Of a stretch of 64,000 nt of DNA, positions 7,907 to 16,705 are shown one piece after another; the stretch's first letter is position 1, and every line of letters starts with the position of its first letter. Both the position numbers and the translations under genes were made by a program. Where the stretch lies: positions 1 to 64,000 of the forward strand of contig JAZRTS010000055.1 in NCBI GenBank assembly GCA_045652135.1, read 5' to 3'. The notes below the pieces were generated by a model. It saw only the letters and a list, made by a program, of their open reading frames with translations, was not told the DNA's origin and did no database searches. This DNA comes from RGIG7213 sp045652135. Its GTDB lineage: Bacteria; Bacillota; Clostridia; Oscillospirales; CAG-272.

Positions 7907-8571
7907 AAAAGTCATATATTTGCCCATCGATGATGTGCGCCGATATGTTCTGCCTCGGTACATCTGTAAAATCTTTGGAAAAATGCGGTGCAGACTATCT
8001 TCATATAGACGTAATGGACGGTGTTTTTGTTCCTAATTATACGCTTGGTACGGATTATATAAAAAATCTTCATTCATATACGGATATTCCGCTTGATATC
8101 CATTTGATGATAACGTCACCGGAAGATAAGCTCGAAAGATTTGATATAAAGGAAAATGACCTTGTAAGTATTCATTTTGAAGCTTCAAAAGATGTTGTAA
8201 AATGCCTTGATTACATTAATTCAAAGGGTGCGGGTGCAATTCTTGCAATAAATCCGAAAACACCGTGTGAAGTTGTAATTCCGTATCTCGATAAAATAAA
8301 GGGTGTTCTTGTTATGACGGTGAATCCGGGATATGCAGGGCAGAAGCTTGTTGAAGGCTCACTTGAAAAAATAAAAGAAATGCGCCACCTTTTAGATGGC
8401 GCAGGATATGAAAATATCTTTATCGAGGTTGACGGAAATGTCAGCTTTGAAAACGGCGTGCTTATGAAGAAGGCAGGCGCCGATATGTTCGTTGCAGGCT
8501 CGTCAAGCGTATTCACAAAACAAATGACGCTTAACGAAGCATACTCAACGTTCAAAGAGTGCGTAAAATAA
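7903..8571 (+). CDS. rpe: Ribulose-phosphate 3-epimerase
   Basis: A 222-residue TIM barrel that interconverts ribulose 5-phosphate and xylulose 5-phosphate in the pentose phosphate pathway. The hallmark HIDVMDGVFVPN, the DIHLMI segment, the MTVNPGYAGQ motif and FIEVDGN (second catalytic Asp) are present. Its ATG overlaps the preceding gene by four bases. The N-terminus reads PSMMCADM where most family members have PSILSADF, which is a mild variation. Length is normal for the family. Confidence 0.9.
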   Translation: MKKSYICPSMMCADMFCLGTSVKSLEKCGADYLHIDVMDGVFVPNYTLGTDYIKNLHSYTDIPLDIHLMITSPEDKLERFDIKENDLVSIHFEASKDVVKCLDYINSKGAGAILAINPKTPCEVVIPYLDKIKGVLVMTVNPGYAGQKLVEGSLEKIKEMRHLLDGAGYENIFIEVDGNVSFENGVLMKKAGADMFVAGSSSVFTKQMTLNEAYSTFKECVK

Positions 8572-8572
8572 C

Positions 8573-9241
8573 TTATTTTCCGTTTAAAACAAGTATGGCA
8601 AAATCAGCATCGATTATGAAATTATCTTTTGATGCCAATTCGCACTTTTTCATATACTGTTCGGTAAACAGAGTGTAAAAATGCTTCGGTACTTCCGAAA
8701 CGAGATTTTCACCGTTTGTGAGCATTATCTGAAACGCATATTCGCCGCGATGTCCGATAAAGAACAAAATGTCGGATATTGCGGCATCTTTGTTTGTTGC
8801 CTGCAGTCTTGAAGCAAAGAAAAGCTTCAAAAACTCAATTATTCTGTCGTCAAGTCCGTTTTCAAATATTGTTATTTTTTCACGCATGGAGTTTTCATTT
8901 GAAACTATCCTCATTTTATAAGGCTTTTCCATACGCTTTTCGGGAAACTGCTTGTCTATTTTTTTCTGTGCATCCTTTATGTTTTTGATACATTCCTCCA
9001 CGCTTTCGCCGTCGGGGCAAAGGTGTATCATAAATTTTTTATCCATATCGTGATACAACATCGGATATGAAAGCGACACAACGCATCCGCATTCGGGGCA
9101 GGTGTGTGTGAAAAGCTCACCGTTTAAAAGCTTTTTCTGCGCCTCGTCATCGAATGCACCGTTTACGGATTCATAAACGGTTATGTCAAATTCACAAGAG
9201 CAGTCCTTGCATTTTATTTTCTCTATATGTTCAAGTGCCAT
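8573..9241 (-). CDS. CpXC domain protein
   Basis: A 222-residue protein starting with a zinc-binding-like region: CKDCSCEFD near residue 11 and HTCPECGCVVS near residue 47, the arrangement of the CpXC domain found in Bacillota. The remainder has no recognisable motif. It is likely cytoplasmic. It lies 16 bases after the DUF5722 gene on the same strand, so it is probably the last gene of the pgk-tpiA transcription unit. Function unknown. Confidence 0.75.
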   Translation of the reverse strand: MALEHIEKIKCKDCSCEFDITVYESVNGAFDDEAQKKLLNGELFTHTCPECGCVVSLSYPMLYHDMDKKFMIHLCPDGESVEECIKNIKDAQKKIDKQFPEKRMEKPYKMRIVSNENSMREKITIFENGLDDRIIEFLKLFFASRLQATNKDAAISDILFFIGHRGEYAFQIMLTNGENLVSEVPKHFYTLFTEQYMKKCELASKDNFIIDADFAILVLNGK

Positions 9242-9257
9242 TTTAAATTGATCCTTT

Positions 9258-11528
9258 TTATTTTTTTAATTTGCGTCTGTCAAAGCCACGGTAAACAGCA
9301 GGCGCTTTTTTTGTGCGTTTGAAAATTAAGAAATAACCCACAGCACCGACAGCTGCGACCAAAAGAATAACACCGAGTACCGTAAACAGTATTTTAAATG
9401 AAAATGATGAACTCAGAAATGAAACATTTGATATGCACATATTGTATTCTCCGCCGTCCGTATCGGAGTGCGGACGGATCCATATTTTCATTCCGTCTGT
9501 GTTTTCTTTCGTAAGTGAAACAAAATCCTTTATATAGTACGAAAGGGTGGTACATCCTTCAGACGGTATCTGGGATATTCCTTCGTATACTATGCTTTTT
9601 CCGTTTTCATCTCTGCCCCACAGTCTGCACATAACGTCTACAAGTTCAACACCGTCAGGACATTCGGGCGTAATATCAAACGACACGTATCCAGCACCGT
9701 CAATGGATATATCCGAAAGCATACGGCACACGCCTCTGTATTCGCAAAGATCGGAATTATACGTTACGCAGTAAAGATGCTTCTCGTCGCCATCCGTCTT
9801 GATTGAGGCTGAATATGCATTGTCAGACGGATAAAAACCGTTGACACCTTCATTGAAATCAAACGTGTGCAGTATTTTTCTGCCTGAAACATCTTTAAAT
9901 AATCCGGACATTACGATGCGCTTTTCCTGCAAAGATGTATGTCCTTCTATGATATCTGAATAAAACGCACCGATGATGCTTGAATATTCCGCGGTGTATA
10001 TTGAAGATGATGCCGTATCAATATATTTGAATACGTCGTATATTTTCTTTGGTTCGTCTGCAAGCTGAAGGGTGTCTTCGCGTCTTGTGTAAAGTCCCGA
10101 ATTGATACATTCATCTGTTTTTAAATCCACGTGAGAAGAATAAATAAACGCATTTATAAACGGATCTGCTTCCGCTGTATAATAAGCAAGGGAATAGGCT
10201 GCCGCTTGCTTTTTCTGCGCCTGATTTCCGTTATCACCACCCGTAAAGGCACAGCCTGATATGGTGAGGTAACGAGTATATCCACACTCAAATTCTCCGC
10301 TGTTGATAAACGATGTAAGCACATCGGTGTTTTTCATTGTTATAAACGGTGTATTGACGGAGTGTGAAACGTTTTCGTTCCAGAAATCACTTCTTGAAAT
10401 ATCTGCCGTGTCAAGCTCTGCAGAAAGACTCCATGGAATATTTCCGTCCCGTTTAAGCTGTGCATTGAATGATGAAAGAAAATCGTAAGCGGTATAGTCA
10501 AGCGAAAAATCCGGTGTTCCGTCACGTACGGGAGTGTTAAAGCATCCGTTTACTGATGTGTAAATGACAGCATTTGAATAAGTGCCTTTGATGGCGGCAT
10601 ATGCTGTTCTGAATACTTTGGTATAATCGCTTACATAGTCCGACAAAGCCATTTGTCCTGCATAGTTTCCGTATCTGTTTGAATTGACCGTATTACCGAT
10701 TATATAATTGCCCACGAATCCGTACTTTCCGTTTTGTACTGTGTAACGCGAAGCTATGAATTTAAGTGCGGCATAATAATATTCCGATGCTTTTTCACCT
10801 TGGGGATTTACACCGTAATATTTTGCCGAGGACATATCCGTTTTATAATAAAGCTTCTTGGCGTTTTCAGAGTTCGTGTTAGAGGGAGACGTCAAGACTA
10901 TCTGAGCGTAAACGTTTACGTCGCTGTCTGTAAGCACTTTTATTTTGTGGTCAAGTAAATTAACGTATGAACTGCTGAAAAAGTATGCTTTACCGTCTAT
11001 ATTAATTGTATGTGATGAATCCGAATCGTCGGATATCATCTCATTCAATGCGATGTCAACGACCGTATGTGAAATGCCGAGCTGTTGCGCATCGCTCATA
11101 AGTCTTACACTAAGTCCTTTTTTGGAAAACGGTTCGGGCATATCGTATCTGTTGGGTGCAAGTATGTCACAGTTCGTTATATATGCGCCTTCGGAAATAG
11201 GTGTGTAGATTTCATTTTCAAATGCGCAGACGGTGTATTTGGAATAAAAATATTTATCGCTTTCACACTTGACGGTTATTTCATTTTTTCCGTCGGATAA
11301 TTTTTGCAACGGAAGTGATGCGCCGTCTGGCGAAGTCATTACTAGATAATGTTCATCTGACAAAGACTCACATGAAATATTCAGATATTTACCGTCTTCT
11401 GATAAAACAACCGTTATCCCACCCTCTGCCGCGGCGGTATTCACCGCGGCAATTACGGAAGAGGGAAGAATAACGGTTAATAAAAGTACCAAAGACAGTA
11501 TTTGTTTCAATACGTCTTTAAATTTCAT
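9258..11528 (-). CDS. DUF5722-like exported, membrane-anchored protein
   Basis: A 756-residue protein with an N-terminal signal peptide (about 1-27), a large extracellular part and one C-terminal membrane helix (about 720-745) followed by a basic tail. The central region (VDIALNEMI, a YAQIVLTSPS strand, FINAFIYSSHVD, GLYTR) resembles DUF5722, a family with a glycoside-hydrolase-like barrel, followed by a jelly-roll-like region. It may act on or bind polysaccharide; this is inference. It starts two bases after the tpiA stop, so it is cotranscribed with glycolytic genes. The family assignment is from memory of its pattern and would need a profile search. Confidence 0.65.
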   Translation of the reverse strand: MKFKDVLKQILSLVLLLTVILPSSVIAAVNTAAAEGGITVVLSEDGKYLNISCESLSDEHYLVMTSPDGASLPLQKLSDGKNEITVKCESDKYFYSKYTVCAFENEIYTPISEGAYITNCDILAPNRYDMPEPFSKKGLSVRLMSDAQQLGISHTVVDIALNEMISDDSDSSHTINIDGKAYFFSSSYVNLLDHKIKVLTDSDVNVYAQIVLTSPSNTNSENAKKLYYKTDMSSAKYYGVNPQGEKASEYYYAALKFIASRYTVQNGKYGFVGNYIIGNTVNSNRYGNYAGQMALSDYVSDYTKVFRTAYAAIKGTYSNAVIYTSVNGCFNTPVRDGTPDFSLDYTAYDFLSSFNAQLKRDGNIPWSLSAELDTADISRSDFWNENVSHSVNTPFITMKNTDVLTSFINSGEFECGYTRYLTISGCAFTGGDNGNQAQKKQAAAYSLAYYTAEADPFINAFIYSSHVDLKTDECINSGLYTRREDTLQLADEPKKIYDVFKYIDTASSSIYTAEYSSIIGAFYSDIIEGHTSLQEKRIVMSGLFKDVSGRKILHTFDFNEGVNGFYPSDNAYSASIKTDGDEKHLYCVTYNSDLCEYRGVCRMLSDISIDGAGYVSFDITPECPDGVELVDVMCRLWGRDENGKSIVYEGISQIPSEGCTTLSYYIKDFVSLTKENTDGMKIWIRPHSDTDGGEYNMCISNVSFLSSSFSFKILFTVLGVILLVAAVGAVGYFLIFKRTKKAPAVYRGFDRRKLKK

Positions 11529-11529
11529 T

Positions 11530-12285
11530 TTACTGTGCGGCTTTTACAATAGTTGTAAAGTCAGCAACCTTGAGGGAAGCACCGCCGATAAGACCGCCGT
11601 CAACGTCGGACATTGCAAGAAGGTCAGCTGCGTTTGCGGCATTCATAGAACCGCCGTACTGAATTGTAAGCTCATCAGCGGCTGCCTTGTCGTAAAGACC
11701 TGCAACAACATCACGGATGATGGCGCAAACCTCGTTTGCCTGCTCGGTTGTTGCAACCTTACCTGTACCGATAGCCCAAACGGGTTCGTATGCGATGATG
11801 ACCTTTGAAAGATCTTCCTTGGAAATGCCTGCGAGAGCCTTCTTTGTCTGAATGGAAACGATCTCAGCGGTAATACCGCTTTCACGCATTTCAAGTGTTT
11901 CACCAACACAGATGATAGCTGTAAGACCTGATGCGATAGCAGCCTTTGCACGGAGATTTACCGTTTCATCTGTTTCGCCGAAATACTGACGGCGTTCGCT
12001 GTGTCCTACGATTGCGTACTTAACACCGCATTCAACAAGCATTGCTGCACTTATTTCGCCTGTGTAAGCACCATTGGGTTCAAAGTGTACGTTCTCAGCG
12101 CCGATAGCGATGTTTGTACCTTTTGCGGCTTCAACTGCAGCGGGGATATTAACAAAGGGAACGCAAAGAACGATGTCAGCCTTGTTATAAGCGGCAACTT
12201 CAGGTGCAAGCGCCTTTATAAATTCAGTTGTTTTGGAAGGTGTCATATTCATCTTCCAGTTTCCTGCGATAACTGTTTTTCTCAT
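11530..12285 (-). CDS. tpiA: Triose-phosphate isomerase
   Basis: A 251-residue TIM barrel that interconverts dihydroxyacetone phosphate and glyceraldehyde 3-phosphate. The substrate Lys is in GNWKMNM, the catalytic His in VGHSERR and the catalytic Glu in AYEPVWAIGTG; the phosphate loop GGSMN and GGLIGGASL are intact. It lies 21 bases after pgk and forms a glycolytic operon with it. Confidence 0.97.
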   Translation of the reverse strand: MRKTVIAGNWKMNMTPSKTTEFIKALAPEVAAYNKADIVLCVPFVNIPAAVEAAKGTNIAIGAENVHFEPNGAYTGEISAAMLVECGVKYAIVGHSERRQYFGETDETVNLRAKAAIASGLTAIICVGETLEMRESGITAEIVSIQTKKALAGISKEDLSKVIIAYEPVWAIGTGKVATTEQANEVCAIIRDVVAGLYDKAAADELTIQYGGSMNAANAADLLAMSDVDGGLIGGASLKVADFTTIVKAAQ

Positions 12286-12306
12286 ATTTACACCAACGCT
12301 TTCTTA

Positions 12307-13491
12307 TTATTTATCCTGAAGACAAGCAATACCGGGAAGAACAAGTCCTTCAAGGAATTCAAGAGATGCGCCGCCGCCTGTGGAGATGTGTGTTACCTTG
12401 TCAGCAAAGCCGAGCTTTTCAATAGCTGCTGCAGAGTCACCACCGCCGATTATGGAGATAGCGCCGCTGTCAGCAACTGCCTGAGCAACACTGCGTGTAC
12501 CGGACGCGAACTTTTCCCATTCGGAAACACCCATAGGACCGTTCCAGATAACTGTTGCAGCGCCCTTGATAGCGTCTGCGAATATCTTTTCTGTAGCGGG
12601 ACCGATGTCAAGGCCCATATATCCTTCGGGAATGTTGTCGGAGTTTACGAGCAAGAAGTTACAATCGGGATCGTACTTGTCGCCTGCGCGGTTATCAACG
12701 GGGAGAAGAAGGTTTACACCCTTAGCTTTAGCCTTAGCCATAAGCTCTTTTGCAAGCTCAACCTTGTCTTCCTCGCAAAGTGAATCACCGATTGAGTAGT
12801 TGTTTGCCTTGTGGAATGTGTATGCCATAGCACCGCCGATGATAAGTGTGTCAACCTTTTCGATGAGGTTGTTGATAACACCGATCTTATCGGAAACCTT
12901 TGCACCGCCGAGAATAGCAACGAAGGGATGCTTAGGCTGTGTAAGTGCGCCGCCCATGATGGAGATTTCTTTCTGGATGAGGTAACCGCAAACGGCAGGG
13001 AGATAGTGGCTTACGCCTTCTGTTGATGCGTGAGCTCTGTGAGCTGTACCGAATGCATCGTTTACGTAGATCTCAGCCAAAGAAGCGAGTTCCTTTGCAA
13101 ATTCGGGATCGTTCTTTTCTTCTTCCTTGTGGTAACGAACGTTTTCGATAAGCATAACGTCGCCGTCTTTAAGTGCTGCTGCCTTTGCCTTTGCGTCTTC
13201 ACCGATAACATCGTTTGCGAAAACTACGGGCTTGCCGAGAAGTTCAGAAAGCTTTTCAGCTACGGGAGCGAGTGAGTATTTGGGATTGAATTCACCCTTC
13301 GGACGTCCGAGGTGAGAGCAGAGAATTACCTTTGCACCGTTGTCAGAAAGGTACTTGATAGTGGGAAGCGCTTCTCTGATACGCTTTGCATCTGTGATTG
13401 TCTTTCCGTCAAGCGGAACGTTAAAATCACATCTTGCAAGGACTTTTTTGCCCTTGACTTCGATATCTTCAACTGTTTTCTTGTTGTACAT
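12307..13491 (-). CDS. pgk: Phosphoglycerate kinase
   Basis: A 394-residue enzyme that makes ATP from 1,3-bisphosphoglycerate in glycolysis. RCDFNVPLD, SHLGRPKG, LIENVRYHKEEEKN, the NDAFGTAHRAHAS segment and the nucleotide loop GGGDSAAA are present. The reading frame extends upstream to a TTG at 13503, but GAGGTG four bases before the ATG at 13491 and the family N-terminus (MYNKKTVEDIEV) make the ATG the start. A consensus-like promoter lies just upstream. The usual gap neighbour is not here. Confidence 0.97.
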   Translation of the reverse strand: MYNKKTVEDIEVKGKKVLARCDFNVPLDGKTITDAKRIREALPTIKYLSDNGAKVILCSHLGRPKGEFNPKYSLAPVAEKLSELLGKPVVFANDVIGEDAKAKAAALKDGDVMLIENVRYHKEEEKNDPEFAKELASLAEIYVNDAFGTAHRAHASTEGVSHYLPAVCGYLIQKEISIMGGALTQPKHPFVAILGGAKVSDKIGVINNLIEKVDTLIIGGAMAYTFHKANNYSIGDSLCEEDKVELAKELMAKAKAKGVNLLLPVDNRAGDKYDPDCNFLLVNSDNIPEGYMGLDIGPATEKIFADAIKGAATVIWNGPMGVSEWEKFASGTRSVAQAVADSGAISIIGGGDSAAAIEKLGFADKVTHISTGGGASLEFLEGLVLPGIACLQDK

Positions 13492-13528
13492 AATACACCT
13501 CAAAAAAATATTTTAATATAACGATGCG

Positions 13529-13557
13529 ATTATATCACAAATCCCACCGTCTTTCAA
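13529..13557 (-). promoter_or_regulatory. Promoter of the pgk-tpiA operon
   Basis: On the minus strand TTGAAA (13552-13557) and TATAAT (13529-13534) are separated by 17 bases, about 40 bases before the pgk start. Confidence 0.85.
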
Positions 13558-13649
13558 TAATAAAATGTGAATATTTGTCAAAAATGAAATATTTATTTTT
13601 AATATTCGATATTTTACCTTATTTTATACAAATAAGTGAATATTCGAAG

Positions 13650-13690
13650 TGATGCGGTAGGGGATGGCGCCCTGACATCCCGAAATCGGT
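13650..13690. repeat. GC-rich imperfect hairpin between pgk and pcrA
   Basis: Within an AT-rich spacer a GC-rich patch (GGGGATG, loop GCGCCCTGA, CATCCC) forms a short hairpin. It is not followed by a T run. It looks like a degraded intergenic repeat of the kind common in Oscillospirales; only this copy is in the window, so the call is tentative. Confidence 0.3.
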
Positions 13691-13727
13691 TTTTGTTCAT
13701 TTGATAAGAGGTGATACTCAAAACACA

Positions 13728-13759
13728 AAACCGACTCAAATAAAAACTTGAGTCGGTTT
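13728..13759 (-). terminator. pcrA terminator
   Basis: A 12-bp perfect stem (AAACCGACTCAA / TTGAGTCGGTTT) directly after the pcrA stop, followed by a T-rich stretch on the minus strand. Confidence 0.85.
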
Positions 13760-13765
13760 ATGCAT

Positions 13766-16162
13766 TTAGTTTATCTTTGTTAATTTTGCGTACGTTGCCA
13801 TAAGCTTCTTCGTTCCGAAATTGTCGAATACTACTTCGTAAAGCATATCGGCGCCCATTTCGGTTACCGACTGTATAACACCCTGGCCAAACGTCATATG
13901 ACGTACGCGGTCACCTGCTGAAAATCTGTCGTATCCCGTTGTCTTACCAAGGGCGGTTATTTTGTTCGTATCCTTTGTAAGCTCCGTAGATATAATGTGA
14001 CGCTTTCTTGTGGGTAAGCTATCTTGCTCTGCTGTTTTTGTGAACGTACGTTTTGCGGCATCTGTTTCTATGTACGTATCGGGGATCTCGTTCAAAAATG
14101 TGCTCTTCGGATTGCGCTGTGTCTTACCGAACAGCATACGTTCATCAGTGTGTATCATATAAAGATACTTTTCCGCACGTGTCATTGCAACGTATGCAAG
14201 TCTGCGTTCTTCTTCAAGCTCTGCCGCATCGGTAAGTGATGACATTCCGGGGAATATTCCGTCCTCAAGACCGGGGAGGAAAACAGCAGGAAATTCAAGT
14301 CCCTTTGCACTGTGAACTGTCATCATAACGACGGCATCCGCATCCTTGTCGTATGCATCGACGTCTGTTATAAGTGCGATATCCTGCAAAAATCCGTCGA
14401 GGGTTGCGTTTTCGCTTTCTTCGCAGTAAGCCTTGATGTTGGAGAAAAGTTCTTCAATGTTGCGAAGTCTGTCACGGTCCTCATCAAGCCCCGAATTTAT
14501 AAGCATCTCACGGTATCCTGTAAGCTCAAGAAGCGGTTCAAACAATTCCTCAAGCGGACGCGTTTTAGCTATTTCAAGAAGCTGTGATATTATTTTTGTG
14601 AAATTTGAAAGCTTTGCGGAAACCTTTGCAAGCACAGGGAATTCATCGCATCTCATCATAACATCAAATATGGATATTCCGTAATCCGTTGCTATTCCTT
14701 CGACGACGGCAATGGTCGAGTCGCCTATTTTGCGTTTCGGCTCATTGATTATGCGCTTTAAACGCAAGTCGTCACGCGGGTTGTTGATGACTGTGAGATA
14801 TGCAAGCATATCCTTTATTTCTTTTCTTTCGTAGAAGCGCAGACCGCCGAGAATTCTGTAAGGAATTCCGCTTTTTGCGAACATATTTTCAAGTGCATTT
14901 GACTGTGCATTTATTCTGTAAAGCACAGCGCAGTCGGAGAATTTAAGCCCCTGTGTGTTTACAAGATCACGTATCGTGCTGATGATGAATTTTGCTTCAT
15001 CATTCTGTGTATATACACGCTTGACACGCACCTTTGCACCGTCGGGTGCCTGTGTCCAGAGCTCCTTGCCTCGTCTTGCAACGTTGTTACGTATAACGGA
15101 GTTTGCCGCCGCAAGAATATTGGCAGTTGAACGGTAGTTCTGTTCAAGTTTGATGACATTCGCCGAATCGAAATATTTGTCAAATCCGAGAATATTTTTA
15201 ACTGTAGCACCACGGAATTTGTATATACTCTGGTCGTCATCGCCAACAGCCATAATGTTGTGATGTCCTGTGGAAAGTATATAGGTGAGCGTAAACTGAG
15301 CGACGTTTGTATCCTGATATTCGTCAACGGAAATATACTTGAATCTGTTTGTGTAGTACTTTCTCACTTCGGGGAAGTTTTTCAAAAGCGTGACCGTGTT
15401 GAATATAAGGTCATCAAAGTCCATTGCGTTGTTTTCTTTCATTGTGTGCTGATAAAGCTCATACACCGTTGCAACGCTTGAAGTTCGTGGATCTCTTGAT
15501 TTGGGGGCATTATCCGTGAATACCTCCGGAGTTATAAGTTCATCCTTCGCGCGGCTGATACAGTTCTGCGCATATTTCGGAGCTATCGCTTTTTCGTCTA
15601 CGTTGAGCTGCTTCATACACTGTGAAACAAGACGTTTGCTGTCATCGGCATCATATATTGTGAATGAACGTGTATATCCGAGCTTGTCAGCGTGCGCACG
15701 AAGTATACGGACACATATTGAATGGAATGTTCCCACCCAGAGATCGTCTGCCGCCTCGCCGAGAATATTTGAAAGACGTACTTTCATTTCATTTGCCGCT
15801 TTGTTCGTAAAAGTTATGGCAAGTATATTGTAAGAAGGGCAGGGATCCACTGCAAATTTTTTAAGAAGCTCACGCAGCTCATTTTTTTCAAGAAGGTTGT
15901 AGCTGCGCAGTTTTTCTATATCCTCAGAGGTAACTGTTTTGGGAATATCATCAACCTCGCATGCACAGCCGAAAGACATAATGTGCGCTATTCTGTTTAC
16001 AAGCACCGTGGTTTTACCCGTGCCCGCACCCGCAAGCACAAGCAAAGGACCTGTCGTAAGACAGACCGCTTTCTTTTGCATATCGTTAAGTGATGAATAT
16101 AATTTTGTAAAAGCCTTCTGTTTCAAAGCAGAAATTTCCTGCCTGCTTATCGTAGAATTCAT
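13766..16162 (-). CDS. pcrA: ATP-dependent DNA helicase PcrA/UvrD
   Basis: A 798-residue superfamily 1 helicase acting 3' to 5' in repair and replication-fork clearance. Q-motif LNDMQKKAV, Walker A GAGTGKTT (about residue 45), motif Ia TFTNKAANEMK, motif II DEYQDTN, motif III VGDDDQSIYKFRGA, QNYRST (motif IV), VMMTVHSAKGLEF (motif V) and VAMTRAEKYLY (motif VI) are all present, and the Tudor-like C-terminus (FSAGDRVRHMTFGQGVI) is intact. An insertion of about 40 residues separates motifs I and Ia. The start is the ATG at 16162, five bases after GGAGG, not the upstream codon at 16198. Confidence 0.96.
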   Translation of the reverse strand: MNSTISRQEISALKQKAFTKLYSSLNDMQKKAVCLTTGPLLVLAGAGTGKTTVLVNRIAHIMSFGCACEVDDIPKTVTSEDIEKLRSYNLLEKNELRELLKKFAVDPCPSYNILAITFTNKAANEMKVRLSNILGEAADDLWVGTFHSICVRILRAHADKLGYTRSFTIYDADDSKRLVSQCMKQLNVDEKAIAPKYAQNCISRAKDELITPEVFTDNAPKSRDPRTSSVATVYELYQHTMKENNAMDFDDLIFNTVTLLKNFPEVRKYYTNRFKYISVDEYQDTNVAQFTLTYILSTGHHNIMAVGDDDQSIYKFRGATVKNILGFDKYFDSANVIKLEQNYRSTANILAAANSVIRNNVARRGKELWTQAPDGAKVRVKRVYTQNDEAKFIISTIRDLVNTQGLKFSDCAVLYRINAQSNALENMFAKSGIPYRILGGLRFYERKEIKDMLAYLTVINNPRDDLRLKRIINEPKRKIGDSTIAVVEGIATDYGISIFDVMMRCDEFPVLAKVSAKLSNFTKIISQLLEIAKTRPLEELFEPLLELTGYREMLINSGLDEDRDRLRNIEELFSNIKAYCEESENATLDGFLQDIALITDVDAYDKDADAVVMMTVHSAKGLEFPAVFLPGLEDGIFPGMSSLTDAAELEEERRLAYVAMTRAEKYLYMIHTDERMLFGKTQRNPKSTFLNEIPDTYIETDAAKRTFTKTAEQDSLPTRKRHIISTELTKDTNKITALGKTTGYDRFSAGDRVRHMTFGQGVIQSVTEMGADMLYEVVFDNFGTKKLMATYAKLTKIN

Positions 16163-16218
16163 TGTAACCTCCGGATTGTTTCGTACATATATGTTCACGG
16201 TGACAGTGCACCAACTCT

Positions 16219-16247
16219 ATTATATCATAGTAAATCGTGTATTTCAA
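16219..16247 (-). promoter_or_regulatory. Promoter of pcrA
   Basis: On the minus strand TTGAAA (16242-16247), 17-base spacer, TATAAT (16219-16224). The leader to the ATG is about 50 bases. Confidence 0.85.
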
Positions 16248-16345
16248 GAATAAACAGAAGAATTCTTGTGTGAAAATTGTAAAATTATATTCTTATGTGC
16301 TGAAATGTACGAAAAAATGAATAACGTGTTGTTATAGAAAGTGTA

Positions 16346-16374
16346 TTGCAAAATATACGGTAAAGTGATATAAT
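16346..16374 (+). promoter_or_regulatory. Promoter of the small gene at 16407
   Basis: TTGCAA (16346-16351), 17-base spacer, perfect TATAAT (16369-16374). The start codon is 33 bases downstream, with GGAGGG at 16397-16402. Confidence 0.8.
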
Positions 16375-16406
16375 TACGTATCAGAAACAGTTGACGGAGG
16401 GAAAAT

Positions 16407-16634
16407 ATGAGACTTGTAAATATGATTACGCAGCTTGATGCATTTCGTTGTGAATACGGCATTTCCAATATGACAGGGGAAGATTTTGACTGTGCACCGG
16501 TAAGAAAGCTGTGTGCGGAACTGGAAAAAGAATTTCCCGAACTGCACTGTGATTTTGTTCTTGACGATACAGACCATATGCTTATGGTAAGTGTGTCGGC
16601 ATTCTTAAATCGCATTTTGATGGAAAAATCATAA
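16407..16634 (+). CDS. Small hypothetical protein, 75 residues
   Basis: A 75-codon gene with its own promoter, a GGAGGG ribosome binding site five bases before the ATG and a hairpin terminator after it, so it is very probably expressed. The product is acidic with a C-terminal hydrophobic helix (LMVSVSAFLNRIL) and two Cys residues (14 and 28 region). I do not recognise a family. It stands alone between divergent pcrA and convergent ispF. Confidence 0.65.
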   Translation: MRLVNMITQLDAFRCEYGISNMTGEDFDCAPVRKLCAELEKEFPELHCDFVLDDTDHMLMVSVSAFLNRILMEKS

Positions 16635-16658
16635 ATTGAAAAAATCACCGAATAAAAA

Positions 16659-16696
16659 ATACACATTCAAAAGCAAACAGCTTTGAATGTGTATTT
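16659..16696. terminator. Bidirectional terminator between the small gene and ispF
   Basis: A 14-bp stem (AATACACATTCAAA / TTTGAATGTGTATT) with a ten-base loop, flanked by an A run on one side and T-rich sequence on the other, lies between convergent genes. Confidence 0.8.
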
Positions 16697-16705
16697 CTGT
16701 TATTG

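Noticed and set aside
12001..12783. Plus-strand 260-codon frame across tpiA and pgk
   Set aside because: Antisense shadow of two certain glycolytic genes, Cys/Phe-rich composition, no ribosome binding site.
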